From Pantoea sp. Ap-967 (GTDB taxonomy: Bacteria > Pseudomonadota > Gammaproteobacteria > Pseudomonadales > Pseudomonadaceae): a stretch of DNA of 64,000 bases. Shown here in pieces: positions 24,899 through 33,580 of the stretch. Position numbers and translations under genes: made by a program. Numbering within the stretch: the stretch's first letter is position 1; every line of letters begins with the position of its first letter. A model generated the notes under the pieces. That model did no database searches and was not told the origin of the DNA. It worked only from the letters and a program-made list of their open reading frames with translations. The stretch is from the NCBI RefSeq assembly GCF_011752565.1, contig NZ_VWXK01000033.1:1-64000 (forward strand). Direction: 5' to 3'.

Positions 24899-25600
24899 TT
24901 AGACGCTGATCAGGCTGAGCAGGTGGCCGTCCTGCACGCAGAACTGGCCCTGCAGTTCCACGCCGTGGTGCCATTGGGCAGAGAGGTCGGTGAGCAGGCG
25001 CAGGCGCGCCAGGCCATCGGCCGACCATTCCAGCACCTCGGCATGTTCGAAATAGAAGCGCTGGCCCGTCAGCGGGTACAGGGCCTTGAACAGGCTTTCC
25101 TTGAGCGAGAAGGTCAGGGTGACGGCCAGGCCGAGTTGGCTGCGGTCCAGGCGTTCGAGTTCGGGTGGTGTCAGGATTTCGCCCATCAGGCGCTCGGCGC
25201 GCTCGTCATCGAGCAGCGCTTCCTGATCCAGCCCGATGCCACCGCAGCTGCCGTCGGCGGCCACCACGGCGGCGGCCCAGCCTTTACCGTGGGTGATCGA
25301 GCCATGGATGCCGGCGGGCCAGATCGGCGCGCGGTCCGCGTGGGTGCCAGGTACGTAATCGCGGCCATCCAGGCGCTGCAGCGCGGCGCGGGCACAGACG
25401 CGCCCGGCCAGGTATTCGGCCTGGCGCTTGGCCACTGAGCGTTGCAGGCTGGCGCTGGGCACGATGCCGGCGCGCTGGAAGTCGTCGGCAGCCAGATGGG
25501 CAGGGTCGAAGGCGCAACTGACCAGCACCGCGCCAGGCAACGGGCGGGGCAGGGGCCAGTGGTGCTGAAGTGGGGCGCAGCAGGCGGGGATTCTGTTCAT
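24899..25600 (-). CDS. 4'-phosphopantetheinyl transferase (EntD/PcpS type)
   Basis: A 233-residue transferase that attaches phosphopantetheine from CoA to carrier-protein serines. Magnesium-binding and catalytic motifs are GGIGLDQEAL at about residue 135 and FSLKESLFKALYPLTG at about 180. Upstream are RPRPG-type residues and SITHGKGWAA (CoA contact). Pseudomonas usually has a single such enzyme serving fatty-acid and siderophore synthesis, which may apply here. ATG 25600 (MNRIPACCAPL) was chosen; the longer frame is unlike the family. It appears to be a single-gene unit. Confidence 0.9.
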   Translation of the reverse strand: MNRIPACCAPLQHHWPLPRPLPGAVLVSCAFDPAHLAADDFQRAGIVPSASLQRSVAKRQAEYLAGRVCARAALQRLDGRDYVPGTHADRAPIWPAGIHGSITHGKGWAAAVVAADGSCGGIGLDQEALLDDERAERLMGEILTPPELERLDRSQLGLAVTLTFSLKESLFKALYPLTGQRFYFEHAEVLEWSADGLARLRLLTDLSAQWHHGVELQGQFCVQDGHLLSLISV

Positions 25601-25709
25601 GGCGGCTATTGTGCCAGCCGTGAGCCTTGTGTGGGAGATGCGGCGCAGCTCACCTTCTTGCAGGGGCGTGCCGGCCCCGCGAAGGGCCGCACAGCGGCCC
25701 CAGCGATAA

Positions 25710-26504
25710 TTACTTGAACACCTGCTTGAAGAACGTCTGCATGTCCGCCCACGAGCTTTTGTCCGCCGCCTCGTTGTAGCCGATGTCCGGCCCACCGTGG
25801 TCGCCATGGCTCAACCGGTCGGCATCGGGGTTGGTGAACCCGTGCTTGGCCCCGGGAATGCTGACGAACTGGTAATTGACCTTGGCCGCATCCATTTCCT
25901 TCTTGAAGGCGTCCACCTGTTGCGGGGTGACCATGCTGTCGTCCGCGCCGTGCTCGACCAGAATGTAGGCCCGCACCACGCCAGGCTTCTCCACCGGCGT
26001 CTGGGTGGCCAGTGCGCCATGGAAGCTCACCACGGCATCGAGCCTCGCGCCCCGGCGCGCAGCGTCCAGCACCACCTTGCCGCCGAAGCAGTACCCCACC
26101 GCGCCCAGCTCATGGCGGTTGGTGTAGGGCTGGCGCTTGAGCAGGTCGAGCCCGGCGTCGAAACGCTTGGCCGCCGCATCCGGGTCTTTCATCGCCTCGG
26201 CCATGAAGGCCTGGGCATCCTGCGGGTGTTCGGTGTGCTTGCCGTTGCCATACATGTCGATGGCCAGGGCGCTGTAGCCCAGGGCAGCCAGGTCGCGGGC
26301 GCGGCGCTTGGCATAGTCGTTCAGGCCCCACCATTCGTGCACCACCAGGATGCCCGGGCGTTCGCCCTTCACCGCGTCGTCGTAGGCGTAGTAGCCGATC
26401 AGCGCGGTGCCGTCGGCGTCCTGGTAACGAATTTCTCGGGTCTGCACTGCCGCTTGGGCGAGGGCGGCGCTGCACATCAGAACTACGGCCAGCAGGGCGC
26501 GCAT
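25710..26504 (-). CDS. Secreted dienelactone hydrolase family protein
   Basis: A 264-residue alpha/beta hydrolase with a signal peptide (MRALLAVVLMCSAALAQA). The triad is visible: nucleophile cysteine in GYCFGGKVVLD, aspartate in VEHGADDSMVTP and histidine in PGAKHGFTN. Dienelactone hydrolases cleave cyclic esters; the periplasmic location suggests a different natural substrate, not known. AAGGAG lies 8 bases before ATG 26504; a GTG two codons upstream is less well placed. It is divergent from oprH, and the PhoP repeats lie within 30-70 bases of its start, so PhoP might influence it. Confidence 0.87.
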   Translation of the reverse strand: MRALLAVVLMCSAALAQAAVQTREIRYQDADGTALIGYYAYDDAVKGERPGILVVHEWWGLNDYAKRRARDLAALGYSALAIDMYGNGKHTEHPQDAQAFMAEAMKDPDAAAKRFDAGLDLLKRQPYTNRHELGAVGYCFGGKVVLDAARRGARLDAVVSFHGALATQTPVEKPGVVRAYILVEHGADDSMVTPQQVDAFKKEMDAAKVNYQFVSIPGAKHGFTNPDADRLSHGDHGGPDIGYNEAADKSSWADMQTFFKQVFK

Positions 26505-26533
26505 GGTCACTACTCCTTGTTTTGCACTCGAAT

Positions 26534-26573
26534 CGTTCAGCCGCGGTTCAGCCAGGGTTCAGCCGCGGTTCAG
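26534..26573 (+). promoter_or_regulatory. Four tandem PhoP half-sites before oprH
   Basis: GTTCAG occurs at 26535, 26546, 26557 and 26568 with an exact 11-bp period; the last three are GGTTCAG. Eleven bases after the last unit stands TACTCT (26585-26590), a fitting -10 element. Two such repeats make a normal PhoP box, so this is a doubled array. Confidence 0.85.
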
Positions 26574-26633
26574 GGCACCCTGCTTACTCTAGCTTCCAGA
26601 CCGCAACAGCGCATTCAACTGGAGTAAGAAGTC

Positions 26634-27239
26634 ATGAAAACCTTCAACACCCTGCTCGCTGCCATGGCCGTTTGTGCCGCCGGCATTACCACTGCCCAGG
26701 CCGCTGACGACAACTTCGCCAGCCTGACCTACGGCCAGACCAGCGACAAGGTTCGCAAGTCTGGCCTGCTGCAACGCAACACCGACAACCTCAATGCCGA
26801 CGGCATCATCGGCAAGGATGATACCTGGGGTGTGCGCCTGGGCCAGATCAACGACCAGGGCCGCTACTACATGACCTACGACAACGTGTCGGGCGACCAC
26901 AGCGGCCTGAAGCTGCGCCAGGAAAACCTGTTGGGCAGCTACGACCTGTTCCTGCCGGTGGGCGATACCACCAAGCTGTTTGGCGGTGCCAGCCTGGGCC
27001 TGACCAAGCTGACCCAGGACTCGCCGGGTGCCAGCCGTGATACCGACTACGGTTATGCCTATGGCTTGCAGGGCGGTGTGATCCAGGACATCACCGACAA
27101 GGCCTCGGTGGAGCTCGGGTATCGTTACCTGCGCACCAACGCGGCCACCGAAGTGGGCGACCACGGAGGGCCGAAAGACGGTACCCTGCGCCTGACCAGC
27201 AGCGCCCAGACGTACCTGGCGGCCACCTACAAGTTCTGA
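26634..27239 (+). CDS. oprH: OprH-family outer-membrane protein
   Basis: A 201-residue protein with a signal peptide cleaved after AQA (about residue 23), then a small eight-strand barrel ending ...SSAQTYLAATYKF with the terminal phenylalanine usual for outer-membrane proteins. OprH binds lipopolysaccharide and stabilises the outer membrane when divalent cations are scarce. It is followed by phoP and phoQ, with an array of PhoP repeats upstream, as in the known oprH-phoP-phoQ operon. A REP pair separates it from phoP. Confidence 0.9.
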   Translation: MKTFNTLLAAMAVCAAGITTAQAADDNFASLTYGQTSDKVRKSGLLQRNTDNLNADGIIGKDDTWGVRLGQINDQGRYYMTYDNVSGDHSGLKLRQENLLGSYDLFLPVGDTTKLFGGASLGLTKLTQDSPGASRDTDYGYAYGLQGGVIQDITDKASVELGYRYLRTNAATEVGDHGGPKDGTLRLTSSAQTYLAATYKF

Positions 27240-27250
27240 TCGCGCTATGC

Positions 27251-27342
27251 TGTGCCGGCCGCTTCGCGGGGCAAGCCCGCTCCTGCAAGGGATACGCAAT
27301 CCTCTGTAGGAGCGGGCTTGCCCCGCGAAAAGGCCGGCACAG
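27251..27342. repeat. REP pair between oprH and phoP
   Basis: Two inverted units (TGTGCCGGCC...GCGGGGCAAGCCCGCTCCT and CTGTAGGAGCGGGCTTGCCCC...GGCCGGCACA) can fold into a long hairpin inside the operon. It could cause higher oprH than phoPQ mRNA by shielding the upstream message. Confidence 0.75.
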
Positions 27343-27367
27343 GCACTACCCAATCAAGGAGCCTCAC

Positions 27368-28045
27368 ATGAAACTGCTGGTGGTCGAGGACGAAGCCTTG
27401 CTCAGGCACCACCTCCACACGCGCCTGGGCGAAAGCGGCCATGTGGTCGAAGCCGTGGCCGACGCCGAAGAAGCGCTCTACCAAACCGAACATTTCCATT
27501 TCGACCTGGCCATCATCGACCTCGGCCTGCCGGGTATCAGCGGCCTGGAACTGATCGGCCGGTTGCGCGGGCAGGGCAAGGCGTTCCCCATCCTTATCCT
27601 CACCGCCCGCGGCAACTGGCAGGACAAGGTCGAAGGCCTGGCCGCCGGTGCCGACGACTACCTGGTCAAGCCCTTCCAGTTCGAAGAACTCGAAGCGCGC
27701 CTGAATGCCTTGCTGCGCCGCTCCAGCGGCTTCACCCAGTCGACCATCGCCGCCGGCCCGCTGCTGCTCGACCTCAACCGCAAGCAGGCCACCCTGGATG
27801 ACAAGCCCCTGGCCCTGACGGCCTACGAGTACCGCATCCTCGAATACCTGATGCGCCATCACCAGCAGGTGGTGCCCAAGGACCGCCTGATGGAGCAGCT
27901 GTACCCAGGCGACGAGGAGCGTGACCCTAACGTCATCGAAGTGCTGGTTGGCCGCCTGCGGCGCAAGCTCGAAGGCGACAGCGGCTTCAAGCCGATCGAC
28001 ACGGTGCGCGGCCTGGGCTACCTGTTCACCGAGCGCTGCCGATGA
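27368..28045 (+). CDS. phoP: Response regulator PhoP
   Basis: A 225-residue OmpR-family regulator. The receiver has EDE at 7-9, phosphoacceptor aspartate about 51 (LAIIDLGLPGISGLE) and lysine in YLVKPFQFEEL. The C-terminal winged helix contains LTAYEYRILEYLMRHHQQVV and EVLVGRLRRKLEG. It responds to low Mg2+ via PhoQ and activates oprH and lipid A modification genes. AAGGAG sits 6 bases before ATG. The stop overlaps phoQ by four bases. Confidence 0.94.
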   Translation: MKLLVVEDEALLRHHLHTRLGESGHVVEAVADAEEALYQTEHFHFDLAIIDLGLPGISGLELIGRLRGQGKAFPILILTARGNWQDKVEGLAAGADDYLVKPFQFEELEARLNALLRRSSGFTQSTIAAGPLLLDLNRKQATLDDKPLALTAYEYRILEYLMRHHQQVVPKDRLMEQLYPGDEERDPNVIEVLVGRLRRKLEGDSGFKPIDTVRGLGYLFTERCR

Positions 28046-29388
28046 TCCGTTCGCTGCGGGTGCGCCTGATGCTCGCGGCGGCGGTGCTGGCGCTGTTGTT
28101 CATGCTGGCGCTGTTGCCAGCCCTGCAGAAAGCCTTCAGCCTGGCGCTGCAGGAGTCGATCGAGCAGCGCCTGGCCTCGGACGTGACCACGCTGATCTCT
28201 GCCGCGCGCATCGAGCACGGCCAGTTGCAGATGCCTGACCTGCTACCCGACGAGCGCTATAACCTGCCCTACACCGGCCTGCTCGGCTATATCTTCGACC
28301 GCGATGGCAACCTGGTGTGGCGCTCGCGTGCCACGGCCGACAAGCACATCAACTACCAGCCGCGCTACGACGGGCGCGGCAATGAGTTCGCCCGCATCCA
28401 CCAGGGCGATGGTGAAGAATTCTTCGTCTATGACGTGGAGATCAAGCTGCTGGGCGGCCAGAGCGCGGCCTACAGCATCGTCGCCCTGCAGCCGCTGAGC
28501 GAATACAAGGCCACCTTGCATGGCCTGCGTGAAAAGCTTTACCTGGGCTTCGGCGCAGCCTTGCTGGCGCTGATGGTGCTGCTGTGGGCCGGCCTGACCT
28601 GGGGCCTGCGTTCGCTGCGCCGGTTGAGCCACGAACTGGACGAGGTGGAAGCGGGTGCGCGCGATGGCCTGAGCGGTGAGCACCCGCGTGAATTGCTGCG
28701 CCTGACCCGCTCGCTGAACCGCCTGCTGCGCAGCGAGCGCGAGCAGCGCACGCGCTACCGCGACTCGCTGGGCGACCTGGCGCACAGCCTGAAGACCCCG
28801 TTGGCGGTATTGCAGGGCGTTGGCGAGAGCATGTTGCAGCGCGACGGCGAGCGCGAGCAGGCACGGGTGCTGCAAAGCCAGATCGAGCGCATGAGCCAGC
28901 AGATCGACTACCAGCTGCAGCGCGCCAGCATGCGCAAGAGCGGCCTGGTGCGCCACAGCGTGCAGTTGCTGCCAGTGCTGCAGAGCCTGTGCAGCACCTT
29001 GGCCAAGGTGTACCGCGACAAGCAGGTGCAGGTGGACCTGCAAGTGCCCGAGCAGGCGCGCCTGCCAATGGAGCGCGGCGCCCTGCTGGAGCTGCTGGGC
29101 AACCTGCTGGAGAACGCCTACCGCCTGAGCCTTGGGCAGGTGCGGGTTACCCTGCAGCAAGCGCCGGGGGTGCTGACCCTGTGCATCGAGGACGACGGGC
29201 CGGGCGTGCCGGCCGACCAGCGCGAGCGGATACTTGAGCGTGGCGAGCGGCTGGACCGCCAGCACCCGGGGCAGGGCATCGGGCTGGCGGTGGTGAAGGA
29301 TATCGTCGACAGCTACGACGCCCAGCTGAGCCTGGGCGATTCGCCCTTGGGTGGGGCAGCCTTCAGCATCACCTTCCACCTTGATTAA
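28042..29388 (+). CDS. phoQ: Sensor histidine kinase PhoQ
   Basis: A 448-residue kinase. TM1 is at about 8-28, a periplasmic sensor at about 30-170, and TM2 at about 172-192. The phosphoacceptor histidine is at about 247 in GDLAHSLKTPLAVLQG, the PhoQ-type variant of the H box. The ATP-binding domain has NLLENAYRLS, EDDGPGVPADQRERI and GQGIGLAVVKDIV. It phosphorylates PhoP when divalent cations are low. It is coupled to phoP by an ATGA overlap, and a REP follows 22 bases after the stop. Confidence 0.93.
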   Translation: MIRSLRVRLMLAAAVLALLFMLALLPALQKAFSLALQESIEQRLASDVTTLISAARIEHGQLQMPDLLPDERYNLPYTGLLGYIFDRDGNLVWRSRATADKHINYQPRYDGRGNEFARIHQGDGEEFFVYDVEIKLLGGQSAAYSIVALQPLSEYKATLHGLREKLYLGFGAALLALMVLLWAGLTWGLRSLRRLSHELDEVEAGARDGLSGEHPRELLRLTRSLNRLLRSEREQRTRYRDSLGDLAHSLKTPLAVLQGVGESMLQRDGEREQARVLQSQIERMSQQIDYQLQRASMRKSGLVRHSVQLLPVLQSLCSTLAKVYRDKQVQVDLQVPEQARLPMERGALLELLGNLLENAYRLSLGQVRVTLQQAPGVLTLCIEDDGPGVPADQRERILERGERLDRQHPGQGIGLAVVKDIVDSYDAQLSLGDSPLGGAAFSITFHLD

Positions 29389-29410
29389 CCAGTTCGCGAG
29401 CAACCCCGCC

Positions 29411-29442
29411 CTGTAGGAGCGGGCTTGCCCCGCGAAGAGGCC
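29411..29442. repeat. REP element after phoQ
   Basis: A single CTGTAGGAGCGGGCTTGCCC unit downstream of phoQ. Confidence 0.7.
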
Positions 29443-29462
29443 GCCCCTGCCTAAAAGGGTCA

Positions 29463-29517
29463 GGCGGATTCCCGCCATCCCCCCTGTACATTTCCCGCCA
29501 CCGGGCGGAAATCCGCC
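29463..29517 (+). promoter_or_regulatory. Paired palindromic activator sites before dctA
   Basis: GGCGGATTCCCGCC (29463-29476) and GGCGGAAATCCGCC (29504-29517) lie 41 bp apart centre to centre. They sit about 80-130 bases upstream of the sigma-54 promoter. They resemble the GCGGAAATCCGC core of DctD upstream activating sequences. Confidence 0.65.
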
Positions 29518-29594
29518 ACACCCTCCCGCGAAATTGCCCTGTCATTGGGCATTCATACCCAGCAAACAGGGCATTTGCACCCTGGATGGGCATT

Positions 29595-29612
29595 TTGGCA
29601 TCGCCCTTGCTA
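29595..29612 (+). promoter_or_regulatory. Sigma-54 promoter of dctA
   Basis: TTGGCATCGCCCTTGCTA keeps the invariant GG (29597-29598) and GC (29609-29610) with ten bases between, matching the -24/-12 consensus. Transcription would start about 120 bases before the dctA ATG. Confidence 0.85.
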
Positions 29613-29743
29613 TCTCATTGGCAGAGGCCTGCCCAGGCAGCTCGAACACAACGACAAATCCCTCCAGGTGCAGGAGGGTTAGCGATTCAGGTGCCCAACC
29701 ACCCTGGGAAGGGTGAAGGCGGCACACTTGAGGAAAATTAGCC

Positions 29744-31066
29744 ATGACGACACGTCAGCCGCTGTACAAATCCCTGTATGTCCAGGTGTTGGTCGCCATC
29801 ACCATCGGTATCCTGCTCGGCCACTATTACCCTGAAACCGGCGTCGCCCTGAAGCCGCTGGGTGATGGCTTCGTCAAACTGATCAAGATGGTCATCGCGC
29901 CCATCATCTTCTGTACCGTGGTCAGCGGCATCGCCGGCATGCAGAGCATGAAGTCGGTCGGCAAAACCGGCGGCTACGCGCTGCTGTACTTTGAAATCGT
30001 CTCCACCATCGCCCTGATCATCGGCCTTGTGGTCGTCAACGTGGTCCAGCCGGGCGCCGGCATGCACATCGACGTCACCACCCTGAACGCCAGCAGCGTG
30101 GCTGCCTATGCCGCCGCCGGCGCGCAGCAGACCACCGTCGGCTTCCTGCTCAACGTCATCCCCAACACCGTGGTTGGCGCCTTCGCCAACGGCGACATCC
30201 TGCAAGTGCTGATGTTCTCGGTGCTGTTCGGTTTCGCCCTGCACCGCCTGGGCAGCTACGGCAAGCCAGTGCTCGACCTGATCGACCGCTTCGCCCATGT
30301 AATGTTCAACATCATCAACATGATCATGAAGCTCGCGCCTATCGGTGCGCTGGGTGCCATGGCCTTCACCATCGGCCAGTACGGCGTTGGCTCGCTGGTG
30401 CAACTGGGCTACCTGATGGCCTGCTTCTACATCACCTGCCTGCTGTTCGTGCTGGTGGTGCTGGGCGGTATCTGCCGCGCCCACGGCTTCAGTGTCCTCA
30501 AGCTGATCCGCTACATCCGTGAAGAGCTGCTGATCGTGCTGGGTACTTCCTCCTCGGAATCGGCCCTGCCACGCATGCTGGCCAAGATGGAGCGCCTGGG
30601 TGCGAAGAAATCGGTGGTTGGCCTGGTGATCCCGACTGGCTACTCGTTCAACCTCGACGGTACTTCGATCTACCTGACCATGGCCGCGGTATTCATCGCC
30701 CAGGCCACCGACACGCACATGGACATCACCCACCAGATCACCCTGCTGCTGGTGCTGCTGGTGGCCTCCAAGGGTGCTGCCGGCGTGACCGGTTCGGGCT
30801 TCATCGTGCTGGCTGCCACCCTGTCGGCGGTTGGTCACCTGCCGGTGGCAGGCCTGGCGCTGATCCTTGGCATCGACCGCTTCATGTCCGAAGCCCGCGC
30901 CCTGACCAACCTGGTCGGCAACGCCGTGGCCACCGTGGTCGTGGCCAAGTGGGTCAAGGAAATGGACAACGACAAGCTGGCCTCGGAACTGGCTTCCGGC
31001 GGCGGCCCGCTGGTCGATACCCGTCCAACCGACGACCTGGGCGTGGCTGAAGGCCCATCGCGTTGA
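29744..31066 (+). CDS. dctA: C4-dicarboxylate:cation symporter DctA
   Basis: A 440-residue inner-membrane transporter of the glutamate/dicarboxylate symporter family, importing succinate, malate and fumarate. Family motifs are LGTSSSESALPRML (serine-rich hairpin), PTGYSFNLDGTSIYLTMA and SKGAAGVTGSGFIVLAATL. About eight membrane helices plus two re-entrant loops are expected. AGGA lies before the ATG. A sigma-54 promoter and two palindromes upstream point to control by DctB/DctD, whose genes are not in the window. A strong terminator follows at 31084. Confidence 0.96.
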   Translation: MTTRQPLYKSLYVQVLVAITIGILLGHYYPETGVALKPLGDGFVKLIKMVIAPIIFCTVVSGIAGMQSMKSVGKTGGYALLYFEIVSTIALIIGLVVVNVVQPGAGMHIDVTTLNASSVAAYAAAGAQQTTVGFLLNVIPNTVVGAFANGDILQVLMFSVLFGFALHRLGSYGKPVLDLIDRFAHVMFNIINMIMKLAPIGALGAMAFTIGQYGVGSLVQLGYLMACFYITCLLFVLVVLGGICRAHGFSVLKLIRYIREELLIVLGTSSSESALPRMLAKMERLGAKKSVVGLVIPTGYSFNLDGTSIYLTMAAVFIAQATDTHMDITHQITLLLVLLVASKGAAGVTGSGFIVLAATLSAVGHLPVAGLALILGIDRFMSEARALTNLVGNAVATVVVAKWVKEMDNDKLASELASGGGPLVDTRPTDDLGVAEGPSR

Positions 31067-31083
31067 GCGTGATGATGTGAACA

Positions 31084-31113
31084 AGAAGGCGACCCTCGGG
31101 TCGCCTTTCTTAT
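31084..31113 (+). terminator. Rho-independent terminator of dctA
   Basis: A 10-bp stem AAGGCGACCC/GGGTCGCCTT with a 2-base loop (31086-31107), followed by TCTTA, 18 bases after the dctA stop. Confidence 0.8.
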
Positions 31114-31163
31114 GCCTGTGTCGGACCCTTCGTGGGGCAATCTAAATATCTAACGGATATTTT

Positions 31164-31250
31164 TGTAGGAGCGGGCTTGGCCCGCGAAGCAGGCACCGCG
31201 GTGCATGGCACCGGCTTCGCCGGTGTTCGCGGGGCAAGCCCGCTCCTACA
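31164..31250. repeat. REP pair between dctA and sprT
   Basis: TGTAGGAGCGGGCTTGGCCC and the reverse unit ending CCGCTCCTACA, with a CACCGGCTTCGCCGGTG hairpin between, located between two convergent genes. Confidence 0.75.
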
Positions 31251-31259
31251 GCAGCAGGG

Positions 31260-31754
31260 CTATTCGACGCGGGTTTCCCCGCTGTACACCAGAATCGCCC
31301 GGCAGCGCCGGCACAAGTACCGCCGCCCCTGCCGGACCAGCTTGTGCCGCTGCGCAGTGAACGGGAAATCACTTTCCGGGCACGGGCAGCGGTAGATGTA
31401 GCGCGTCACCACCCGCCGCTGTACCTCATAGTTGTGGCAGCGATTGGGCGGCAGTTCATACACCCCGCGCATGATCAGCTGCCATTCCTCGCCATGGGCC
31501 TGGATACGGTCACCGAACAGTTGGTGGGCCACCAGGTGCGCCACCTCGTGGGCCACGGTCTGGCGCAGGAAGTCTTCCTGGTTGTCGCGGTACAGCTGCA
31601 GGTTGAAGCGCAGCAGGTTCTCGTGCAGGTGCGCAACGCCAGCCTTCTGCCCGCGCAGCTTGAAGCTGACTTCCGGGCGGGGGAAGGGGCGTTTGAAGAA
31701 GGCTTCGGCTTGCTGGTAACAGGTTTCGACGCGTTGTTTAAGCAGCTCGGGCAT
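31260..31754 (-). CDS. sprT: SprT-like zinc metalloprotease
   Basis: A 164-residue protein of the SprT family. The metal-binding HExxH appears as HEVAHLVAH at about residue 70. A C-terminal zinc ribbon follows: CPCPESDF and, further on, YLCRRCRAILV. The eukaryotic relative SPRTN degrades DNA-protein crosslinks; the bacterial role is less defined. ATG 31754 (MPELLKQRVET) was chosen; the in-frame upstream segment is unlike the family. Expected in the cytosol. Confidence 0.9.
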   Translation of the reverse strand: MPELLKQRVETCYQQAEAFFKRPFPRPEVSFKLRGQKAGVAHLHENLLRFNLQLYRDNQEDFLRQTVAHEVAHLVAHQLFGDRIQAHGEEWQLIMRGVYELPPNRCHNYEVQRRVVTRYIYRCPCPESDFPFTAQRHKLVRQGRRYLCRRCRAILVYSGETRVE

Positions 31755-31888
31755 GGCGGGGCGGTTCTCCTGGCCGGGCATTATGCCGCAAGCAGGGTGC
31801 GGCTGCCGAGCCACCGGTCAGCAGCGGCCCAGGCAGACAAAGGCCGCCTTGCGGCGGCCCCTGGCTTGATGCCCCAGTGTTGGTCACT

Positions 31889-32488
31889 CTAATTGGTATA
31901 CATCGGCCCCACGCCCAGGCCCCAGATGATCACGGTGGCCGCCATGATCGCCACCAGCACCACCAGGCCCACTGCCAGCACGGAGCTGGAGAACAGGAAG
32001 CCTTCGTCGGTCGGGATGTTCATGAAGGTCGGCAAGCCGACATACAGCAGGTAAACGGTGTAGCAGATGGCTGCGGTCCCCAGCAGCATGCCCAGCCACA
32101 GGTGCGGATAAAGCGCCGCCAGGCCGCCCAGGAACAGGGGCGTGGCCGTGTAGGTGGCGAACGCCACGCACTGCGCCATGGACGGGTTGGCGTCGTAGGT
32201 GCGCGCCATCCAGTGGATGAACGCGCCCATCACCGCCACCCCGGCGAGCATCGCCACGTACGACATGATGCTCATCCACACAGCGCTTTCCATGGTCAGC
32301 ATCACCGCTGGCCGCCCGCCAATCACCCAGCCCACCTGGGTTGTGCCGATAAACGCCGAAATGGCAGGGATCGCCGCCAGAATCAAGGTATGCGTCAGGT
32401 ACATGTGGCTGATGCTTTCTTCTTCGCCACGAATTTCCCGCCACTCCTGGTCGGGATGGGTAAACAGCCCCACTACGTGATGAATCAT
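31889..32488 (-). CDS. Yip1-family membrane protein
   Basis: A 199-residue inner-membrane protein with about five hydrophobic helices. The N-terminal HHVVGLFTHPDQEWREIRGEE is typical of bacterial Yip1-domain proteins, followed by HTLILAAIPAISAFIG. The function in bacteria is unknown. GGAG is positioned 8 bases before ATG 32488. It is divergent from ttcA across a 263-base spacer in which I see no other gene. Confidence 0.85.
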   Translation of the reverse strand: MIHHVVGLFTHPDQEWREIRGEEESISHMYLTHTLILAAIPAISAFIGTTQVGWVIGGRPAVMLTMESAVWMSIMSYVAMLAGVAVMGAFIHWMARTYDANPSMAQCVAFATYTATPLFLGGLAALYPHLWLGMLLGTAAICYTVYLLYVGLPTFMNIPTDEGFLFSSSVLAVGLVVLVAIMAATVIIWGLGVGPMYTN

Positions 32489-32751
32489 GCCGGTCACTCC
32501 TCTCAGTGTTGCCAACCGCCCCCCACATGGAGCGCAAGCGGCCCGAGGCCAGGAAACCGTAGCAATGCGGTAATGTGGCCTTATTTCGCAGTATAGGAAG
32601 CCCGTTACTGCGTCCACCCGGCTTTTTAGAGCAAATTGCACTGTCGGGAAGGTTGCTGATTCCCTTGAAGTCTTTGTCGGAATCCCTACAGGTGCGCGTG
32701 GTTTGTGCGTAAAATAGCCGGCTTTTGTCACACCTCGCGGATCCAAGCGCT

Positions 32752-33576
32752 ATGGGCACCCTCTCGGTCAACCAGAACAAACTGCAAAAACGCCTGCGTC
32801 GTCTCGCCGGCGAAGCCATCACCGACTACAACATGATCGAGGATGGCGACAAGGTCATGGTCTGCCTGTCCGGCGGCAAGGACAGCTACACCATGCTCGA
32901 CGTTCTGTTGCACCTGCAGAAGGTGGCACCGATCAAGTTCGAGATCGTTGCGGTGAACATGGACCAGAAGCAGCCGGGCTTCCCCGAGCACGTGCTGCCG
33001 GCCTACCTGAAGGAACTGGGCGTCGATTACCACATCGTCGAGAAAGACACCTACTCGGTGGTCAAGGAGTTGGTGCCCGAAGGTAAAACCACCTGCTCGC
33101 TGTGCTCGCGCCTGCGCCGTGGCACCCTGTACACCTTTGCCGACGAAATCGGCGCGACCAAGATGGCCTTGGGGCACCACCGCGACGACATCGTCGAAAC
33201 CTTCTTCCTCAACATGTTCTTCAACGGCGCGCTCAAGGGCATGCCGCCGAAGCTGCGTGCCGACGATGGCCGCAACGTGGTGATCCGCCCGCTGGCCTAC
33301 TGCAGCGAAAAGGACATCCAGGCCTATTCGGACATGAAGGAATTCCCGATCATCCCGTGCAACCTGTGCGGCTCGCAGGAAAACCTGCAGCGCCAGGTGG
33401 TCAAGGACATGCTGGTGGACTGGGAGCGCAAGCACCCCGGCCGTACCGAGAGTATCTTCCGTGCCATGCAGAACGTGGCGCCGTCGCAGTTGGCCGACCG
33501 CAACCTGTTCGACTTCACCAGCCTGAAGATCGACGAGAACGCCACCCCACGTTTCCTCGACGTGGTGAACCTCTAA
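32752..33576 (+). CDS. ttcA: tRNA 2-thiocytidine(32) synthetase TtcA
   Basis: A 274-residue PP-loop ATPase that thiolates cytidine 32 of certain tRNAs using a 4Fe-4S cluster. The PP-loop is SGGKDSYTMLD at about residues 40-50. Cluster cysteines are in CSLCSRLRRG (about 115-118), with a third near CNLCGSQ (about 206). ATG 32752 (MGTLSVNQNKL) fits the family; a TTG nine codons upstream is open but unlikely. The next gene starts 4 bases after the stop. Confidence 0.96.
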   Translation: MGTLSVNQNKLQKRLRRLAGEAITDYNMIEDGDKVMVCLSGGKDSYTMLDVLLHLQKVAPIKFEIVAVNMDQKQPGFPEHVLPAYLKELGVDYHIVEKDTYSVVKELVPEGKTTCSLCSRLRRGTLYTFADEIGATKMALGHHRDDIVETFFLNMFFNGALKGMPPKLRADDGRNVVIRPLAYCSEKDIQAYSDMKEFPIIPCNLCGSQENLQRQVVKDMLVDWERKHPGRTESIFRAMQNVAPSQLADRNLFDFTSLKIDENATPRFLDVVNL

Positions 33577-33580
33577 GCCC

